Positions 42,367 to 53,286 of a stretch of 64,000 nucleotides of DNA are shown piece by piece (positions within the stretch are counted from its first letter, which is position 1; each line of letters opens with the position of its first letter). Origin of the DNA: Monomorium pharaonis (lineage: Eukaryota > Arthropoda > Insecta > Hymenoptera > Formicidae); the NCBI RefSeq assembly GCF_013373865.1, contig NC_050471.1, positions 15,008,983 to 15,072,982 on the forward strand, read 5' to 3'. A model generated the notes under the pieces. That model ran no database searches and had not been told where the DNA came from. It saw only the letters and a program-made list of their open reading frames with translations. A program made the translations under genes and the position numbers.

Positions 42367-43027
42367 ATTTAGAGACATTTGCATGCGACATCCTGGAAAT
42401 ACTCACGATGCTACAGTTTTCAAAGATTCAAATCTATACAAAAATATACAAACTATAATTCCACAGGTACAAAAGATCTAAGATAACAAAAGTTTAACTT
42501 CTGTGGAAACGTTTACATTGGATAAAAGTTGAGTTATTATAAATAATATGTTATAATTAATATTTCAGAAAACTAAAGTTGTAAATAATGTAAAAGTACC
42601 ATACATGATTGTTGGAGATCCAACGTATCCTCTTTTATCATGGCTACTTAAAGGGTATCCTGGTCCGGTCACTCCAGAACAAGAATCTTTTAATGTTCAT
42701 TTGAGTTCAGCTAGAGTAGCTGTTGAAATAGCATTCGGTAAATTAAGAGGACTTTGGAGAATTTTACTGAAGAGGATTGACGTACGCCATAAGTTTGTTT
42801 CCAATATAACAAACGCATGCTGTATTCTTTACAACTTCTTGGAATATTCAAATAAACAATTTGTGCATCAATGGGTTGAAAATGTGATTGAAGCAGAATT
42901 AATGTATCCTCAATCAGCGCATAGCACAAATAGACAACGTGATAATGTTTCTAGTTCACAAATACGAGAGCATTTAACAACATATTTAGCTACAAATTTT
43001 CCCCCGAGGCGAAGTCTGTTGAGATAA
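42367..43027 (+). pseudogene. PIF/Harbinger nuclease, C-terminal half
   Basis: A first piece, 42367-42468, reads FRDICMRHPGNTHDATVFKD, the second catalytic Asp region. A likely 99-base intron (GTACAAAAG ... TATTTCAG) follows. The second piece, 42568-43027, has IVGDPTYPLLSWLLKGYPGP (the GDxAYP-type box) and SSARVAVEIAFGKLRGLWRIL with the catalytic Glu, then a Cys pair (NACCILYNF). The first catalytic Asp region and the N-terminus are not seen. The sequence differs clearly from the two other Harbinger nucleases here, so it is a third lineage. Confidence 0.75.
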
Positions 43028-43261
43028 ACTTAATAATGTTTGAAAGAAAGACAACTTATATATTTATAATATTCTTTAATAATAGCTGTAAGATTGTGCA
43101 AACAAAGGTAATAAACTAACTAAAAAAACACTCATTTATTTGTGTAACGCTTTATTTATTTCTTTGAACACGTGTGGCAAAATATATTTATGAAGAAACA
43201 TATTTAACGAAATATACTGTTTTAATAAAACATACGAAACATCATATATAAACTTATACTT

Positions 43262-45340
43262 TGTGACGTGACAGCCGCAGGCTGCTGTTCGTCACAAGGC
43301 CCTGAGGGCCCTTACGCAATAATATCCCGCGGGCCCTGCGTCCTCCCGCTCGGGAGCGGACGCAAAAGCGTATTCTCTTGTACTTTGTGTGTGTGACGTC
43401 CCACGTGCTGTCCATCTAATTACTTGTTAAGATTTTTGCGAGCGTTATACCGCGGGTGCGGCGGAGATCGGTGGCTATGAAGATCTCGTTGTAGTTGTCG
43501 GACGTCTCGTCTCAACGGAAGATCTTCCCGGAGATTGCAGAGGAACGGGCAACGAGGGAGTCAAAGAAGACCCTTTTAAGCGGAGGTCCACAGGTAATGC
43601 CGCCCTTATCTTGCCTATCGTTTGTGCCATGTAAGAATTCCGATACTGCCGCTGAATCACGCTTTCAGGACCCAGCGACGGCGCGCGATGCCGACATCCC
43701 GACGGGGCGATTGCAGACCCGATACCGCGGGAAGTCCGGCGGAAGAATCACGACAACTCAAGATACGCCGACGCCCCGTCGAGGAGGAAATGACGCCCCG
43801 ATGGCGGAGGATACGCCGGGCGAGGAGAAAAAAGTCGGGCGGGCGAGAAAGCGCCAGAATTCCCGTGCCCGGGGCCCATAATCATCGACCGCCGTGCGTG
43901 GATCGATCAGCCGGCGACAGCGTGGGCACCGCGCTCTGCGCGAAAATCGATTTTCGCGAAATCAACCAATAAGGGCCAGGAGCGCCGGAGGCAAGGTGGG
44001 GCGCGCCGCCGAGCGGCCCCCGCGAGATCCAGGATCCCTCACTCGTACTGCGGACGTAAACGTAAAAACTGTGCGTGCGTGCGTTTCGGAGTTCCCGAGC
44101 CGAGCTGTGAGGAAGGACGCAGGGACGAGAGTTATCCCGACCCGGAGGAGGCCAGCAAGGGAGAGGCGAAGTGGTGAGACGAGCGTCACACAAACTGTAA
44201 AGCCACCGATTTCGCGGGTTGGGCGAGCCGCGAGGAAATCGCGTACTTATCGCAATATCTTTCGGCGTTTTCATTGGAATCACGAGCTCGCGGATTCAGC
44301 GGAGCATCGTCGTCTCGCCCGATCACGCCCGTCCGCGTGATTTCGCTACGCGCTGTGTATTTCATGATAGTTTCGCGTTGCGTGTGCGTCCCGATCCGCA
44401 GCCGAGTCACTTGTCGTTTCGTCCGGTCGTCGTGTCGCGGGTTACTCCCTCGCGGTATCTTGTCACGTCGTGGAAAATTTTGGTTGTTACTGTTGTATAA
44501 TTTGGTCGATCGCACTGCGAGCCCTTCGGTGAATGTACTCTGATTATTATCGACGCAATCGTCTCATACCGCCGGATTGACGAATAACTAATAATTGTCG
44601 CGCTTATCCTTCGCGAGAATCGTTGGAGCATGGGAGAACACGAGTCCGTCGCGTGTCGCGCGGGCTCGGAGTTGCGATCCGTCCCGTCCGCCCTTGACGA
44701 GGTCACCCTGGCGGGAGTCGGCGTCCTCCAACGACGCCGGGTCAAGCGTAAGACAAGTCGGAGAGTTCCCGCGTACGCATCATAACCCGCTCGTTCAAAA
44801 TACCGTTCTCGCAAAATCTGATACCCAGCGGACGCCAGCTGGTAACGCGCGCGAGCCACCACCGCTCCGCAGAGTCGTCCACTTCTGTAATTCTTACGGT
44901 CAAATACAACTGTTACTTTTTCTGTTACATTTGTGTCGTGTACGTAATTCTCTCGCCTTCCCGATTCCATCCGCCCGCACCGAACCTCCCCCTCTGCCAT
45001 TTGAGGGCTGAGCAGCTGGATCTCGGAGCCGCTAACGCCCCGGTCGCCTAGCGTGCGCCCGTCTTTCCCGAGATTCAAGTATTGTAACATTTGTTTGCGA
45101 GTTGGTTCACACAGAGTGGTACGCTTAACGTACCTGGCGCCCAACTTAGTGTGACGTCGGGAAACCTCGCGAAGATAGTCGCCCCGACACCCGGGCGGCT
45201 CAGGGCCGCGACCAGGGACGGAGGCGAAGTTGGCCGTCGCTCGCGAGCGGCGGTTACAACTTTTAAGAAACTCTATCAGCTTATACTTAAAAAAAAATTT
45301 TATGTATGTATTATATTTTAACAAAACTTTATATAAACTC
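43262..45340 (+). other. GC-rich LTR and leader-like region
   Basis: The block starts near GTGACGTGACAGCC...GCTGCTGTTCGTCAC, a strong hairpin, and is GC-rich to about 45265. At 45135 TGGCGCCCAAC matches the start of a tRNA-Lys type primer site, so an LTR could end near 45134. Many long frames are open on both strands (up to 305 residues on the minus strand), but none shows a known domain. No gag or pol follows; a LINE 5' region begins near 45350. I read it as a truncated LTR element. Confidence 0.35.
45135..45145 (+). other. candidate tRNA-Lys primer binding site
   Basis: TGGCGCCCAAC equals the first bases of primer sites used by tRNA-Lys-primed LTR elements. The match ends after 11 bases, so it is only suggestive. 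Confidence 0.3.
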
Positions 45341-45867
45341 TTTATATATACTTTAATGGGGCTTGGTTAGGTGGCGTGTATGGATGCGGCCGCTTAACGT
45401 GTGAGTGCAATATTGAATTAGCATTTAAGAAATAATTAGGTAAGATAGATTAAGAATTTTGGTATAATAGGATAAAGTTGCGATTAGGTTTGTCAGGTAA
45501 GTAAAGGTGAACAAGGAAATTTAGGAAGAAGCGAATTGTGACGAGGAGAGGTTAAGAGGTTAGATTAGGTTAGGTTGAGTAGGAGAACGTGGGTAAGAAT
45601 GATTAGAGAGACGAGAGGACTTAAAGATATCGATCCGTCCTTATAGTGTGTTTTGAGAAGAAAAGAGAGCAGTAGAAAAGTATAAAATTAGTGTGGTGAT
45701 AGTTCCATAGATCGGTGACAACAGGAATCGTTATCTAGCCGGGAAAGGCAGATCTGTGAATAGCTGAATTATATTTCTATAATCATGTGTATCAACGACG
45801 TTGTGACAAGCAAGCACTGACGTGGATGGAATCTGCTGACATGTAGCGAATCAGCGGCGGAACACAA

Positions 45868-46920
45868 ATGTCGACGATAGAAGAGGACACCGAATATCGA
45901 TGTTCGGCATGCAAGAAGGCTATTAAAACTGAAGTAGTACAATGCAAATCATGCGTTAAACTGTTTTACCATCCAGGCTGTGTTAGTAAACACAAAATTT
46001 ATGATAGAAATAATGAACTAGTACCATGCCAGGGCCCCTTTGCAAAATTTGGGATAGAGAATGAAATTGGAGAAGTAAAGAAAACGGCAAGTAGCAACAG
46101 AGATAGGCTCGGATCGATAGGAGCATCTGGAAGACCAAGCACAAGCACGAGTAGATCGGCAAATATGGACCTAAAAATTGATTAGCTCATGAGAACAATA
46201 AAAGACGAGACTATATGTAAGAAGGAAATTAAAGTGATGATAAAGGAAATTATCCAGCATGAGTTAAAGAATATCAAAGAAGAGCTAGAAGAAGTAAAAA
46301 GGATGCTGTCCACTGGACTTAATAATTCATCAAGAGGAGCACAGAAGAGTTATAGTGAGATAGTTAAAGAAAAAAAGAAAGAAAATGTTATAATTGTTAA
46401 ACCTAAGGTTCAGCAAGAAAATGTTGATACGGCTATGTTAATAAAAAAGAAAGTAGATATAAAGAATATGGAAATGGGAGTAACGAAAATAAGGAGAGGA
46501 AACAATGGTACAGTCATCTTGGGATGTGAGAATGGAGAAGAAATGGTAAAATTGAAAACTACAGTGCAAAGCAAGCTGGGTGATGACTTTAAAGTTACGG
46601 AGTCACTACAGATGAAACCGAAAGTAAAAATTGTTTATATTGACGAAGAAAAATGGAACTTGAGTGATAAAGAATTAATAGATTCAATTAAAAAGCAAAA
46701 TAAACTTGGAACACAAGAAGAAAATAATATGAGAATAGTGAAAAGATTAAAAACTCAATCTAACAGAAGAGGTAAAACAGAAGGCGCCATAATAATTGAA
46801 CTAGATGAAAAAACACATGAATTAATGTTGAGCCAAGGAAAAGTAAATATAGGATGGAAAAGATGTCCTGTATTTAATCATATTAGTGTTAAGAGATGCT
46901 TTATAGTAAAACAATTATAG
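45868..46920 (+). pseudogene. LINE c ORF1 with PHD-like finger
   Basis: From the ATG at 45868: YRCSACKKAI then VVQCKSCVKLFYHPGCV gives C-x2-C, C-x2-C and H-x2-C, a PHD-type finger at about residues 12-40. A TAG stop at 46183-46185 interrupts the same frame, which continues to 46920. After it come a coiled coil (KEEIIQH...KEELEEVKRM-like), a basic segment (KEKKKENVIIVKPK) and an RRM/gag-like region ending KRCPVFNHISVKRCF. The zinc knuckles expected after that are lost in the deletion that joins ORF1 to the end of the endonuclease. Confidence 0.75.
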
Positions 46921-47931
46921 ATCTAGTTTTTGCGAATAAAGATATAAATGTCAAGTAGTCAAGTACGAACCTAAGATAACGGATCATGCGTGGATAAAAG
47001 TTGTGATAAATACGAACAAGATTGTAAATAAATATAAAGAATTCAGTAGCAGGGATTATAGTAGATATAATGCGGATGAGTTTGTTAAGCTAGTGGAGAG
47101 TAATTTAGAAAAAGGATATGATTTAGATATTAATGAGTTAGATATTAATATAAGGGCAAAGAATTTAATTAATAGTATTGTAGATGCGCTAGACATCTTA
47201 GCACCTAAGAAAATTTTTAGAATACCGAAAATATGGGAAGGGAAAAAATGGTATTCAAAGGAAATAGAAGAGCTAGCGACTAGAAGAGATGAAGCTTATA
47301 GAAAAGCACTGTACAATAGCACGGAACAAAACTGGCAACAATTTAAAATAGAAAGAAATGCAGTAGTTAATTTAATTAGAACAAAGAAAAAAGAATATTA
47401 TGAAAACATGATTGATCATAATAGTAACAATCCCACAACTATGTGGAAATCATTAAAAGAAATTATTAGAGGAGGACCAATAGGCGCGAAAGTTGTAAGA
47501 AAAATAGATTTTAAAATATTAGACAATAATATAGAGTGTGATATAGCTGATAAATTTAACTTATATTATATACAAAGTATTAAAGACGTAATAAAATCTA
47601 TAGATAAGAATTATACAACGAGCACAAATAAGAGAACTATTTATTGTATTGAAAAGAAGAGAGAGCTAGAAAAATTTGAGTCAATTACGACAGAACAAGT
47701 AAGAAAAATCATTAGGGAATTACCAAAAAAGAAAGGTACAGAAGAAAGAATAACTAGCGATATATTAAAAACGTTTTGTGTCATAGAAGAGGAAGAAGAG
47801 GAATATTGTGATATAATAAATAAGTCATTGAGTGAGGGTTGTTTTTTGAAAGAGTGGAAAACGTCCACGATAATTCCAATACCAAAAGTAGAAAAACCTA
47901 AGAGGGCAAGTGATTATAGGCCTATTAATAT

Positions 47932-48156
47932 TGTTATGAGCGTCGCCCGGTATACTCCGCGACTGCGACTCAGCTGTTTTGAAGCCGATCGATATATTGA
48001 TTTTACCAAGAGCGTTGTCAATTGTCATGCTCTTGGCAACGTTTGTCAACAACGAGTCGAATCTCGCTTTCGAGCCTTGTCGGACGCGTTAATAAAGCTG
48101 CTTGGTTTTTAAGTTCAAAAGTGTCTTTCATTTCCGCGGCGCGCACGTTACATTTT
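47932..48156 (+). repeat. 5' LTR of the young Ty3/gypsy element
   Basis: Starts TGTTATGAGCGTCG and ends CACGTTACATTTT. TTAATAAAGC near 48090 is the likely polyadenylation signal. The three differences from the 3' LTR (near 47937, 47979 and 48070) are all T here and C there. Confidence 0.93.
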
Positions 48157-48174
48157 TGGGGGCTCGTCCGGGAT
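48157..48174 (+). other. tRNA-Pro type primer binding site
   Basis: TGGGGGCTCGTCCGGGAT follows the 5' LTR directly. It is the complement of the 3' end of tRNA-Pro and the same 18 bases used by tRNA-Pro-primed retroelements in vertebrates. Confidence 0.9.
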
Positions 48175-48261
48175 CCGTTCGTCGGATCCTGTGAAGCGCG
48201 CGCGAGTTTAAGAGACAGAAAGTGCGCGGAGTGAAAAAACGAGAGAACAGGAAATTCGAAG

Positions 48262-49140
48262 ATGTCTATCCCTCGTTCCCCTGTGGTGACCCGATCCCAC
48301 GCTTCTGCCGCTGCGGAGGGAGACAGAGTGAACGCACGAGATTTGGAGCGAGAGACGGGAGAGAGGCGCGTCGTGACTCCCGGGTCTCCTTCAAGAGCAG
48401 CGGCGCCGGAATTCCTGCTTCTATTAGAGGAACTCCGGCGGATGCGAGAGGAGCAGGCGCAGCAGCAGCGGGAGTTCGTAGAGGCACTTCGACGGCTGCA
48501 ATCTTCCCGAGCGACGGAGAACCAGCTAAGTCTCTCTGATAATATTCGTTCGGACGGGAACGTGGGGGGCGCGTTGCGTGAGAACGGTGCGAGCATGGAG
48601 GCGTGGGGGGACATGCGGGCGCCTGTCGGCATAAAATTAAAACCGGACACTTTCGATGGAACGTCCCCATTACGCGAATTTTTGACACAATTTTCGCTCA
48701 TCGCGAACGCGAATCGTTGGAGTGAGTCGGAGAAGGCGGTGGTTTTAGCTTCCTGTTTACGGGGGAAGGCGCGTTCGTTGCTGGACTCCTGTTCCGCGAG
48801 TGAGGGCTCTCTTTTTTTCGTGGAGCTTAAATCGCAATTGGAGCTCCGTTTTGGGGAGGGCGAGCTTGCGCAAAATTTTTATACTCAATTCACGAATCGG
48901 AAGCAGAGTCCGGGTGAGGATTACGCGACATTGGGCGAGGATTTAGATCGTCTTTCCCGGAAAGCGTATTCTAAATGTACACATGAAGTGCGCGACAAAA
49001 TCGCTTGCTCGCAGTTTATCGCCGCGTTGTCAGACGGAAGGAAGGAGAACGTAAAAATAAAGAATGTTGGCAGTGCGGGGCGACCGGGCATTTCCGCGCA
49101 GAATGTCCTGCGGCGGGGAAGTCGGGAAACTAAATTCTGT
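48262..49140 (+). pseudogene. Ty3/gypsy gag (capsid and nucleocapsid)
   Basis: The ATG frame starts at 48262 after a 105-base leader. Residues about 55-75 form a coiled coil (LEELRRMREEQAQQQREF), and the capsid core includes KPDTFDGTSPLREFLTQF and LEDLDRLSRKAY-like helices. A single zinc knuckle, CWQCGATGHFRAEC, is readable only in the +1/-1 frame at about 49060-49105, so a small indel lies near 49045. The open frame continues out of phase to 49248 with unrelated residues. The frame shift might be programmed or a mutation; I cannot decide from one copy. Confidence 0.85.
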
Positions 49141-49648
49141 CGGGTTGACTGGGGCCAGCTCGACAGGCGGAGCTCGGACCCCTGTTTTTGTGCGCGACGA
49201 AACTGTTTTTGTCCGGAAGCTCGGCGGCGTGAGCGCGGTTGCGCGTGATTGTTGTTGCGTCAGCGGGTATTTTAATGGAAAGTTGTGTGTTTTTAGAATT
49301 GACACGGGCTCGGATGTGTCGGTCGTGAGCGCTAAGATGGCTGCTTCTTTCGATCAGGAGCGTATTATTTCGTGTAATTTGAAATATCCTACGGGAGAAA
49401 AAGTTCCGATAATTTCTCCTGTTTCTGCAACGATTTCTTTGGGTGAATTTTGTATTAATTTGCCATGTTTTGTCGCGAAAATTTGTGACAAGTGTATACT
49501 CGGTCTGGATTTTCTTTCCCAGACGGGAATTTTAAATGGATTGTTTGAGAGCGCCCTTGGTTTGACGGGCAGCAGGGTGGAGAAACGCGGGCAAATTTGT
49601 TCTCGAATTGAGGACTGCCCTGCTCGGCTCTCCGAATCCCTTCGATGA
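49106..49648 (+). CDS. retropepsin-like protease
   Basis: After the zinc knuckle the frame (open from 49064) reads CVFRIDTGSDVSVVSAKM, with the aspartic protease DTG motif. The conserved second block CILGLDFLSQTGI, equivalent to the L-G-x-D-F motif, follows. The frame ends at 49648. The part linking to reverse transcriptase needs further frame changes. In the family this enzyme matures gag and pol. Confidence 0.75.
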   Translation, partial: SCGGEVGKLNSVGLTGASSTGGARTPVFVRDETVFVRKLGGVSAVARDCCCVSGYFNGKLCVFRIDTGSDVSVVSAKMAASFDQERIISCNLKYPTGEKVPIISPVSATISLGEFCINLPCFVAKICDKCILGLDFLSQTGILNGLFESALGLTGSRVEKRGQICSRIEDCPARLSESLR

Positions 49649-49817
49649 ATTTTCGAAGAAAGTTCTCGTGGACTTGAATTTTCGCAAAAGCAAATGTTTT
49701 TAAACTTTTTAAATGAATATTCTCATGTATTTTCTGAAAAGGTTGTTGCTGGAAATTGCAATATTTTGTCTCATTGTATAAAATTGTGATTCTCGTCCTA
49801 TAAAACAGGTACCTCGT

Positions 49818-50978
49818 CGAATTCCCCTTTATTTACAGGAAGAAGTGAATAAAATTTTAGAGGATATGAAAGTCCAAAAAGTGATTGAGGAGTCAAACAG
49901 TCCTTGGGTCTCTCCAGCGGTTATGGTGAAAAAAAAGGATGGAACTATAAGGTTTTGTGTTGACTTCCGAAAATTAAATGCAGTGACTATTAAAGATTCT
50001 TTTCCACTGCCAAGGATCGACAATATTTTGGACTGTTTAAAGGGGAATTCATGGTTCTGTACTATTGACTTAAAAAGTGGATATTGGCAGGTAAGCCTAG
50101 ATCCTAAAGATCGTGAAAAAACTGCGTTTTCGGTTGGAAACGGTTTGTGGCAGTTCACAGTAATGCCTTTCGGTCTTTGCAACGCCCCTGCTACATTCGA
50201 ACGATTAATGGAAAAAGTATTAAAAGGTTTAATCTCAAAGGTTTGCTTTGTTTATTTAGACGATGTAATTGTTTTCGGGAAAAATTTTGGAGAAATGTTA
50301 TGCAATTTGAAAGAAGTTTTTTGTCGCTTAAAAAATGCTAACTTGAAAGTAAATCCAAGTAAATGTAATTTTCTTAAGAAAGAAGTTAAATATCTTGGTC
50401 ATGTTATTTCTGCCGAGGGGGTTGCAACTGACCCTGAGAAAATTTCTTCTGTGAGAGATTGGCCGCTTCCCAAAAATCGAAAGCAAGTTAGAAGCTTTCT
50501 TGGTTTTTGTTCTTATTATAGGAAATTTGTTAAAGGTTTTGCTATTGTGGCAAAGCCTTTGTATAATTTGACGGAAGAAAATCGTAAATTTCTTTGGTCT
50601 TCTGAATGTCAAGTAGCTTTTGAGAATTTGAAACGAGTTTTAACATGTCCTCCGATTTTATCTTTTCCTTCGGGAGAAGGACAATTTATTTTAGACACTG
50701 ATGCCTCAAATCATGGCATTGGGGCGGTACTTTCTCAATTTCAGGAAGGAGAAGAAAAAGTCATTGCTTATTTCAGCCGAATTTTTAATAAAGCAGAGCG
50801 GAATTATTGTGTAACTCGGCGGGAGCTTCTCGCTGTTGTGGATTCAGTGAAGTTTTTTCATCATTATCTCTATGGACGGAAGTTTTTGGTAAGGACAGAT
50901 CATGTTTCTCTTCGTAGGTTGATGTCTTTCCGGAATTTGGAAGGACAACTAGCAAGATGGATGGAACGTCTACAATAA
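49818..50978 (+). CDS. reverse transcriptase and RNase H
   Basis: The conserved entry VPRRIPLYLQEEVNKIL starts near 49809. Fingers and palm follow: SPWVSPAVMVKKKDGTIRFC, TIDLKSGYWQV, MPFGLCNAPATFERLM and the catalytic YLDD at 50245-50270. The thumb and connection read VRSFLGFCSYYRKFV. RNase H has LDTDASNHGIGAVLSQ, FNKAERNYCVTRRELLAVV (Glu) and VRTDHVSLRRL (Asp). The frame stops at TAA (50976-50978) where the family usually continues into the integrase linker, so this is probably a point change separating the two. No ATG is near; it would be made as part of a polyprotein. Confidence 0.9.
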   Translation, partial: RIPLYLQEEVNKILEDMKVQKVIEESNSPWVSPAVMVKKKDGTIRFCVDFRKLNAVTIKDSFPLPRIDNILDCLKGNSWFCTIDLKSGYWQVSLDPKDREKTAFSVGNGLWQFTVMPFGLCNAPATFERLMEKVLKGLISKVCFVYLDDVIVFGKNFGEMLCNLKEVFCRLKNANLKVNPSKCNFLKKEVKYLGHVISAEGVATDPEKISSVRDWPLPKNRKQVRSFLGFCSYYRKFVKGFAIVAKPLYNLTEENRKFLWSSECQVAFENLKRVLTCPPILSFPSGEGQFILDTDASNHGIGAVLSQFQEGEEKVIAYFSRIFNKAERNYCVTRRELLAVVDSVKFFHHYLYGRKFLVRTDHVSLRRLMSFRNLEGQLARWMERLQ

Positions 50979-51359
50979 TATGACTTTGATGTCCTTTATG
51001 TAGAGGAAAAGTTCACAATAATGCCGACGGACTTTCTAGACGTCCATGTCTGGAGACTTTATGGCGGTATTGCATAAAAGTAGAATCTAATGAAGAATCT
51101 TTAAAGGAGGAAATTTTTGGACGTCTGGTCTTTTCAAGTGAGAATTTTCAAGAGTGGCGTGCAGCTCAACTCCAAGATGCAGTTGTTTCTAAAATTGTTC
51201 ATTTCAAGGAGGGCGGAACTCGTCCAGATTGGCAGGAGATTGCTTCTGGTGATCCTTCTTTGAAAATCTATTGGTCTTATTGGGATACTCTATTGCTGAT
51301 CGATAGAGTTCTTCATAAGAAGTGGATTTCCCCGAATTTGCAAAAGAATATCTTTCAAA

Positions 51360-52456
51360 TTGTGGTTCCTCGTCAAAAAAATACATGAAATCTTAAAAGA
51401 AGCTCATGATTCTCCCTCAGGGGGACACTTTGGTGTGAATAAGACACTACAGAAAGTTCGAAAACGTTTTTATTGGGTCTCAAGCAAGAGAGATGTAGAG
51501 AATTGGTGTGCTTCTTGTAAAGAATGTGTTGCTAAAAAAGGACCACTAGGAAACGGAAAATCTCCTATGGAAATCTATAATGTGGGAGCTCCTTTTGAAA
51601 GGATACAAGTGGATATTCTTGGTCCTTTACCAACTTCTTCTTCTGGGAATAAATACCTTTTGGTGGTAGTGGATTGTTTCTCCAAATGGCCAGAGGCTGT
51701 CCCTTTAAAGAATAAAAGGGCCAGCACTGTCGCGAGATCGCTTGTGGATCAGGTGTTTTCACGTCATGGAATTCCCTTGGAATTACATACAGACCAAGGA
51801 AGGAATTTTGAATGTCATCTTTTTAAGGAGATGACTTTACTTCTCGGAATAAGAAAGTCGCGAACAACTCCTCTTCATCCTCAATCAGACGGACCAGTCG
51901 AGCGTCAACATCGCTCGATCTTGAATTATTTGGCAAAGTTTATTTCAGAAAATCAAAAGGATTGGGATCGTTGGATTTCGTTATATCTTTTAGCTTATCG
52001 TTCTTCGAAACAAGAAGCTATTGGAATGTCTCCTGCTGAAATGTATTTGGGACAAGATCTTCGTTTACCTCTGGATCTGCTTAGAGGAGTTTCCCCTTCT
52101 ACGAAGGAGGAGAAGGATAGTGCGGGTTTTGTTTCCAAGTTAAGACAGAGACTAGATTCCATTCATCATTTCGCTCGACAACGTCTTTCGATTAGTTCAA
52201 AGAATGTCAAATTTTGGTATGATCAATGAGCAAGGCGAAAAAACTTTGAGCCTGGACAGCAAGTTTGGTTTTATAATCCTCGGCGGATTCCAGGAAGAGC
52301 ACCCAAGTTGCAGAGTCCTTGGGAAGGACCATGGAAAGTTATTAGGAAAATAAGTGAGGTTTTATATTGTATACAAAAATGTCCTCGTTCAAAAAATAAA
52401 ATTGTGCATGCTAATCGTTTAGCTCCTTACGTAGAAAGAAGGGGGGAGACGACATA
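51360..52456 (+). pseudogene. integrase, with one late stop
   Basis: The HHCC zinc region (EAHDSPSGGHFG...WCASCKECV) is followed by the core: VDILGPLPTSSSGNKY (Asp), LHTDQGRNFE (Asp) and HPQSDGPVERQHRS (Glu), so all three catalytic residues are present. A TGA at 52227-52229 breaks the C-terminal region. Reading through gives FEPGQQVWFYNPRR, PWEGPWKVIRKIS and VHANRLAPYVE, ending TAA near 52455. The upstream linker 50979-51359 is in other frames. It is close to intact. Confidence 0.88.
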
Positions 52457-53061
52457 AATCCGAGCCCGAATGTCAAGGGATTGTTTTCTTTTGATTGAGT
52501 ACGTTGGGACGCAACTATCGTTTTTGCTTAAAGAAGGGAAAAAAAAGTTCTTTCCGTTTTTTTTCTGTGTTCTTGTTCTGCTTGTTTTGTTTTATTTTCA
52601 GTAATTTTGCCGAGAGGTGCGGACGCATGAGGGCTGCTTCTCGAGGTGAGGAGGAAAGTTTTAAGAAGACTGCCTCGCCCACGGTTTTTTGACCACGGTT
52701 TTTCCGTGGGACATTGGGCAAATGCCGAGGCAGGGGGCAGGGAGCTCTTAGAGCGTTGGGTCCGTAGAAGTAAATTCCCCCCCTGATCCCGAAAAAAGAA
52801 ACGAGAAGCGCACAAGCTTCACGGCAGGAGAGGAGCACGGGGACGGAAAAGGGAGCCGGCGCAGAAAAATTCCGCGTGGGAGTCTGGCTAGCTCTGCGAG
52901 GAAGAGTGCCCGGAGAAGCCCTTGCTGAGAGGGTCGTCTCGGTTGGACGTGGTCCGATTAAGGACAGGGAAATCGTCCTGGAAGCCGAAGGGGCCTTCTT
53001 GGAGTAACAAGAAAACTGCTCCCCGGATTGTCGGGACGACAATCTTGAAGAGGGGGAGCAG
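52457..53061 (+). other. untranslated tail and polypurine tract of the Ty3 element
   Basis: No supported gene lies between integrase and the 3' LTR. A pyrimidine-rich run ending TTTTATTTTCAG near 52600 looks like a splice acceptor, but no spliced product is evident. AGAGGGGGAGCAG at 53049-53061 directly precedes the LTR and is the likely plus-strand primer tract. Confidence 0.6.
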
Positions 53062-53286
53062 TGTTACGAGCGTCGCCCGGTATACTCCGCGACTGCGACT
53101 CAGCTGTTCTGAAGCCGATCGATATATTGATTTTACCAAGAGCGTTGTCAATTGTCATGCTCTTGGCAACGTTTGTCAACAACGAGTCGAATCTCGCTCT
53201 CGAGCCTTGTCGGACGCGTTAATAAAGCTGCTTGGTTTTTAAGTTCAAAAGTGTCTTTCATTTCCGCGGCGCGCACGTTACATTTT
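53062..53286 (+). repeat. 3' LTR of the young Ty3/gypsy element
   Basis: It starts TGTTACGAGCGTCG, ends CACGTTACATTTT, and has the same length as the 5' LTR. Confidence 0.93.

Larger units (their letters stand above)
47932..53286 (+). mobile_element. young Ty3/gypsy LTR retrotransposon, 5.36 kb
   Basis: Both LTRs are 225 bp and differ at three positions. The duplicated target is ATAT (47928-47931 and 53288-53291; the base C at 53287 may belong to either side). Order on the plus strand is primer site, gag, protease, reverse transcriptase/RNase H, integrase, a 600-bp tail, a purine tract and the 3' LTR. The coding set is nearly complete but carries a few disabling changes: a shift before the zinc knuckle, one between protease and reverse transcriptase, a stop after RNase H and a stop in the integrase C-terminus. 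Sequence motifs place it near the 412/mdg1 group (inference). Confidence 0.93.

Noticed and set aside
44407..45324. 305-residue minus-strand open frame
   Set aside because: It lies in GC-rich DNA where several frames are open, starts in AT-rich sequence, and shows no domain, repeat or signal that I recognise.
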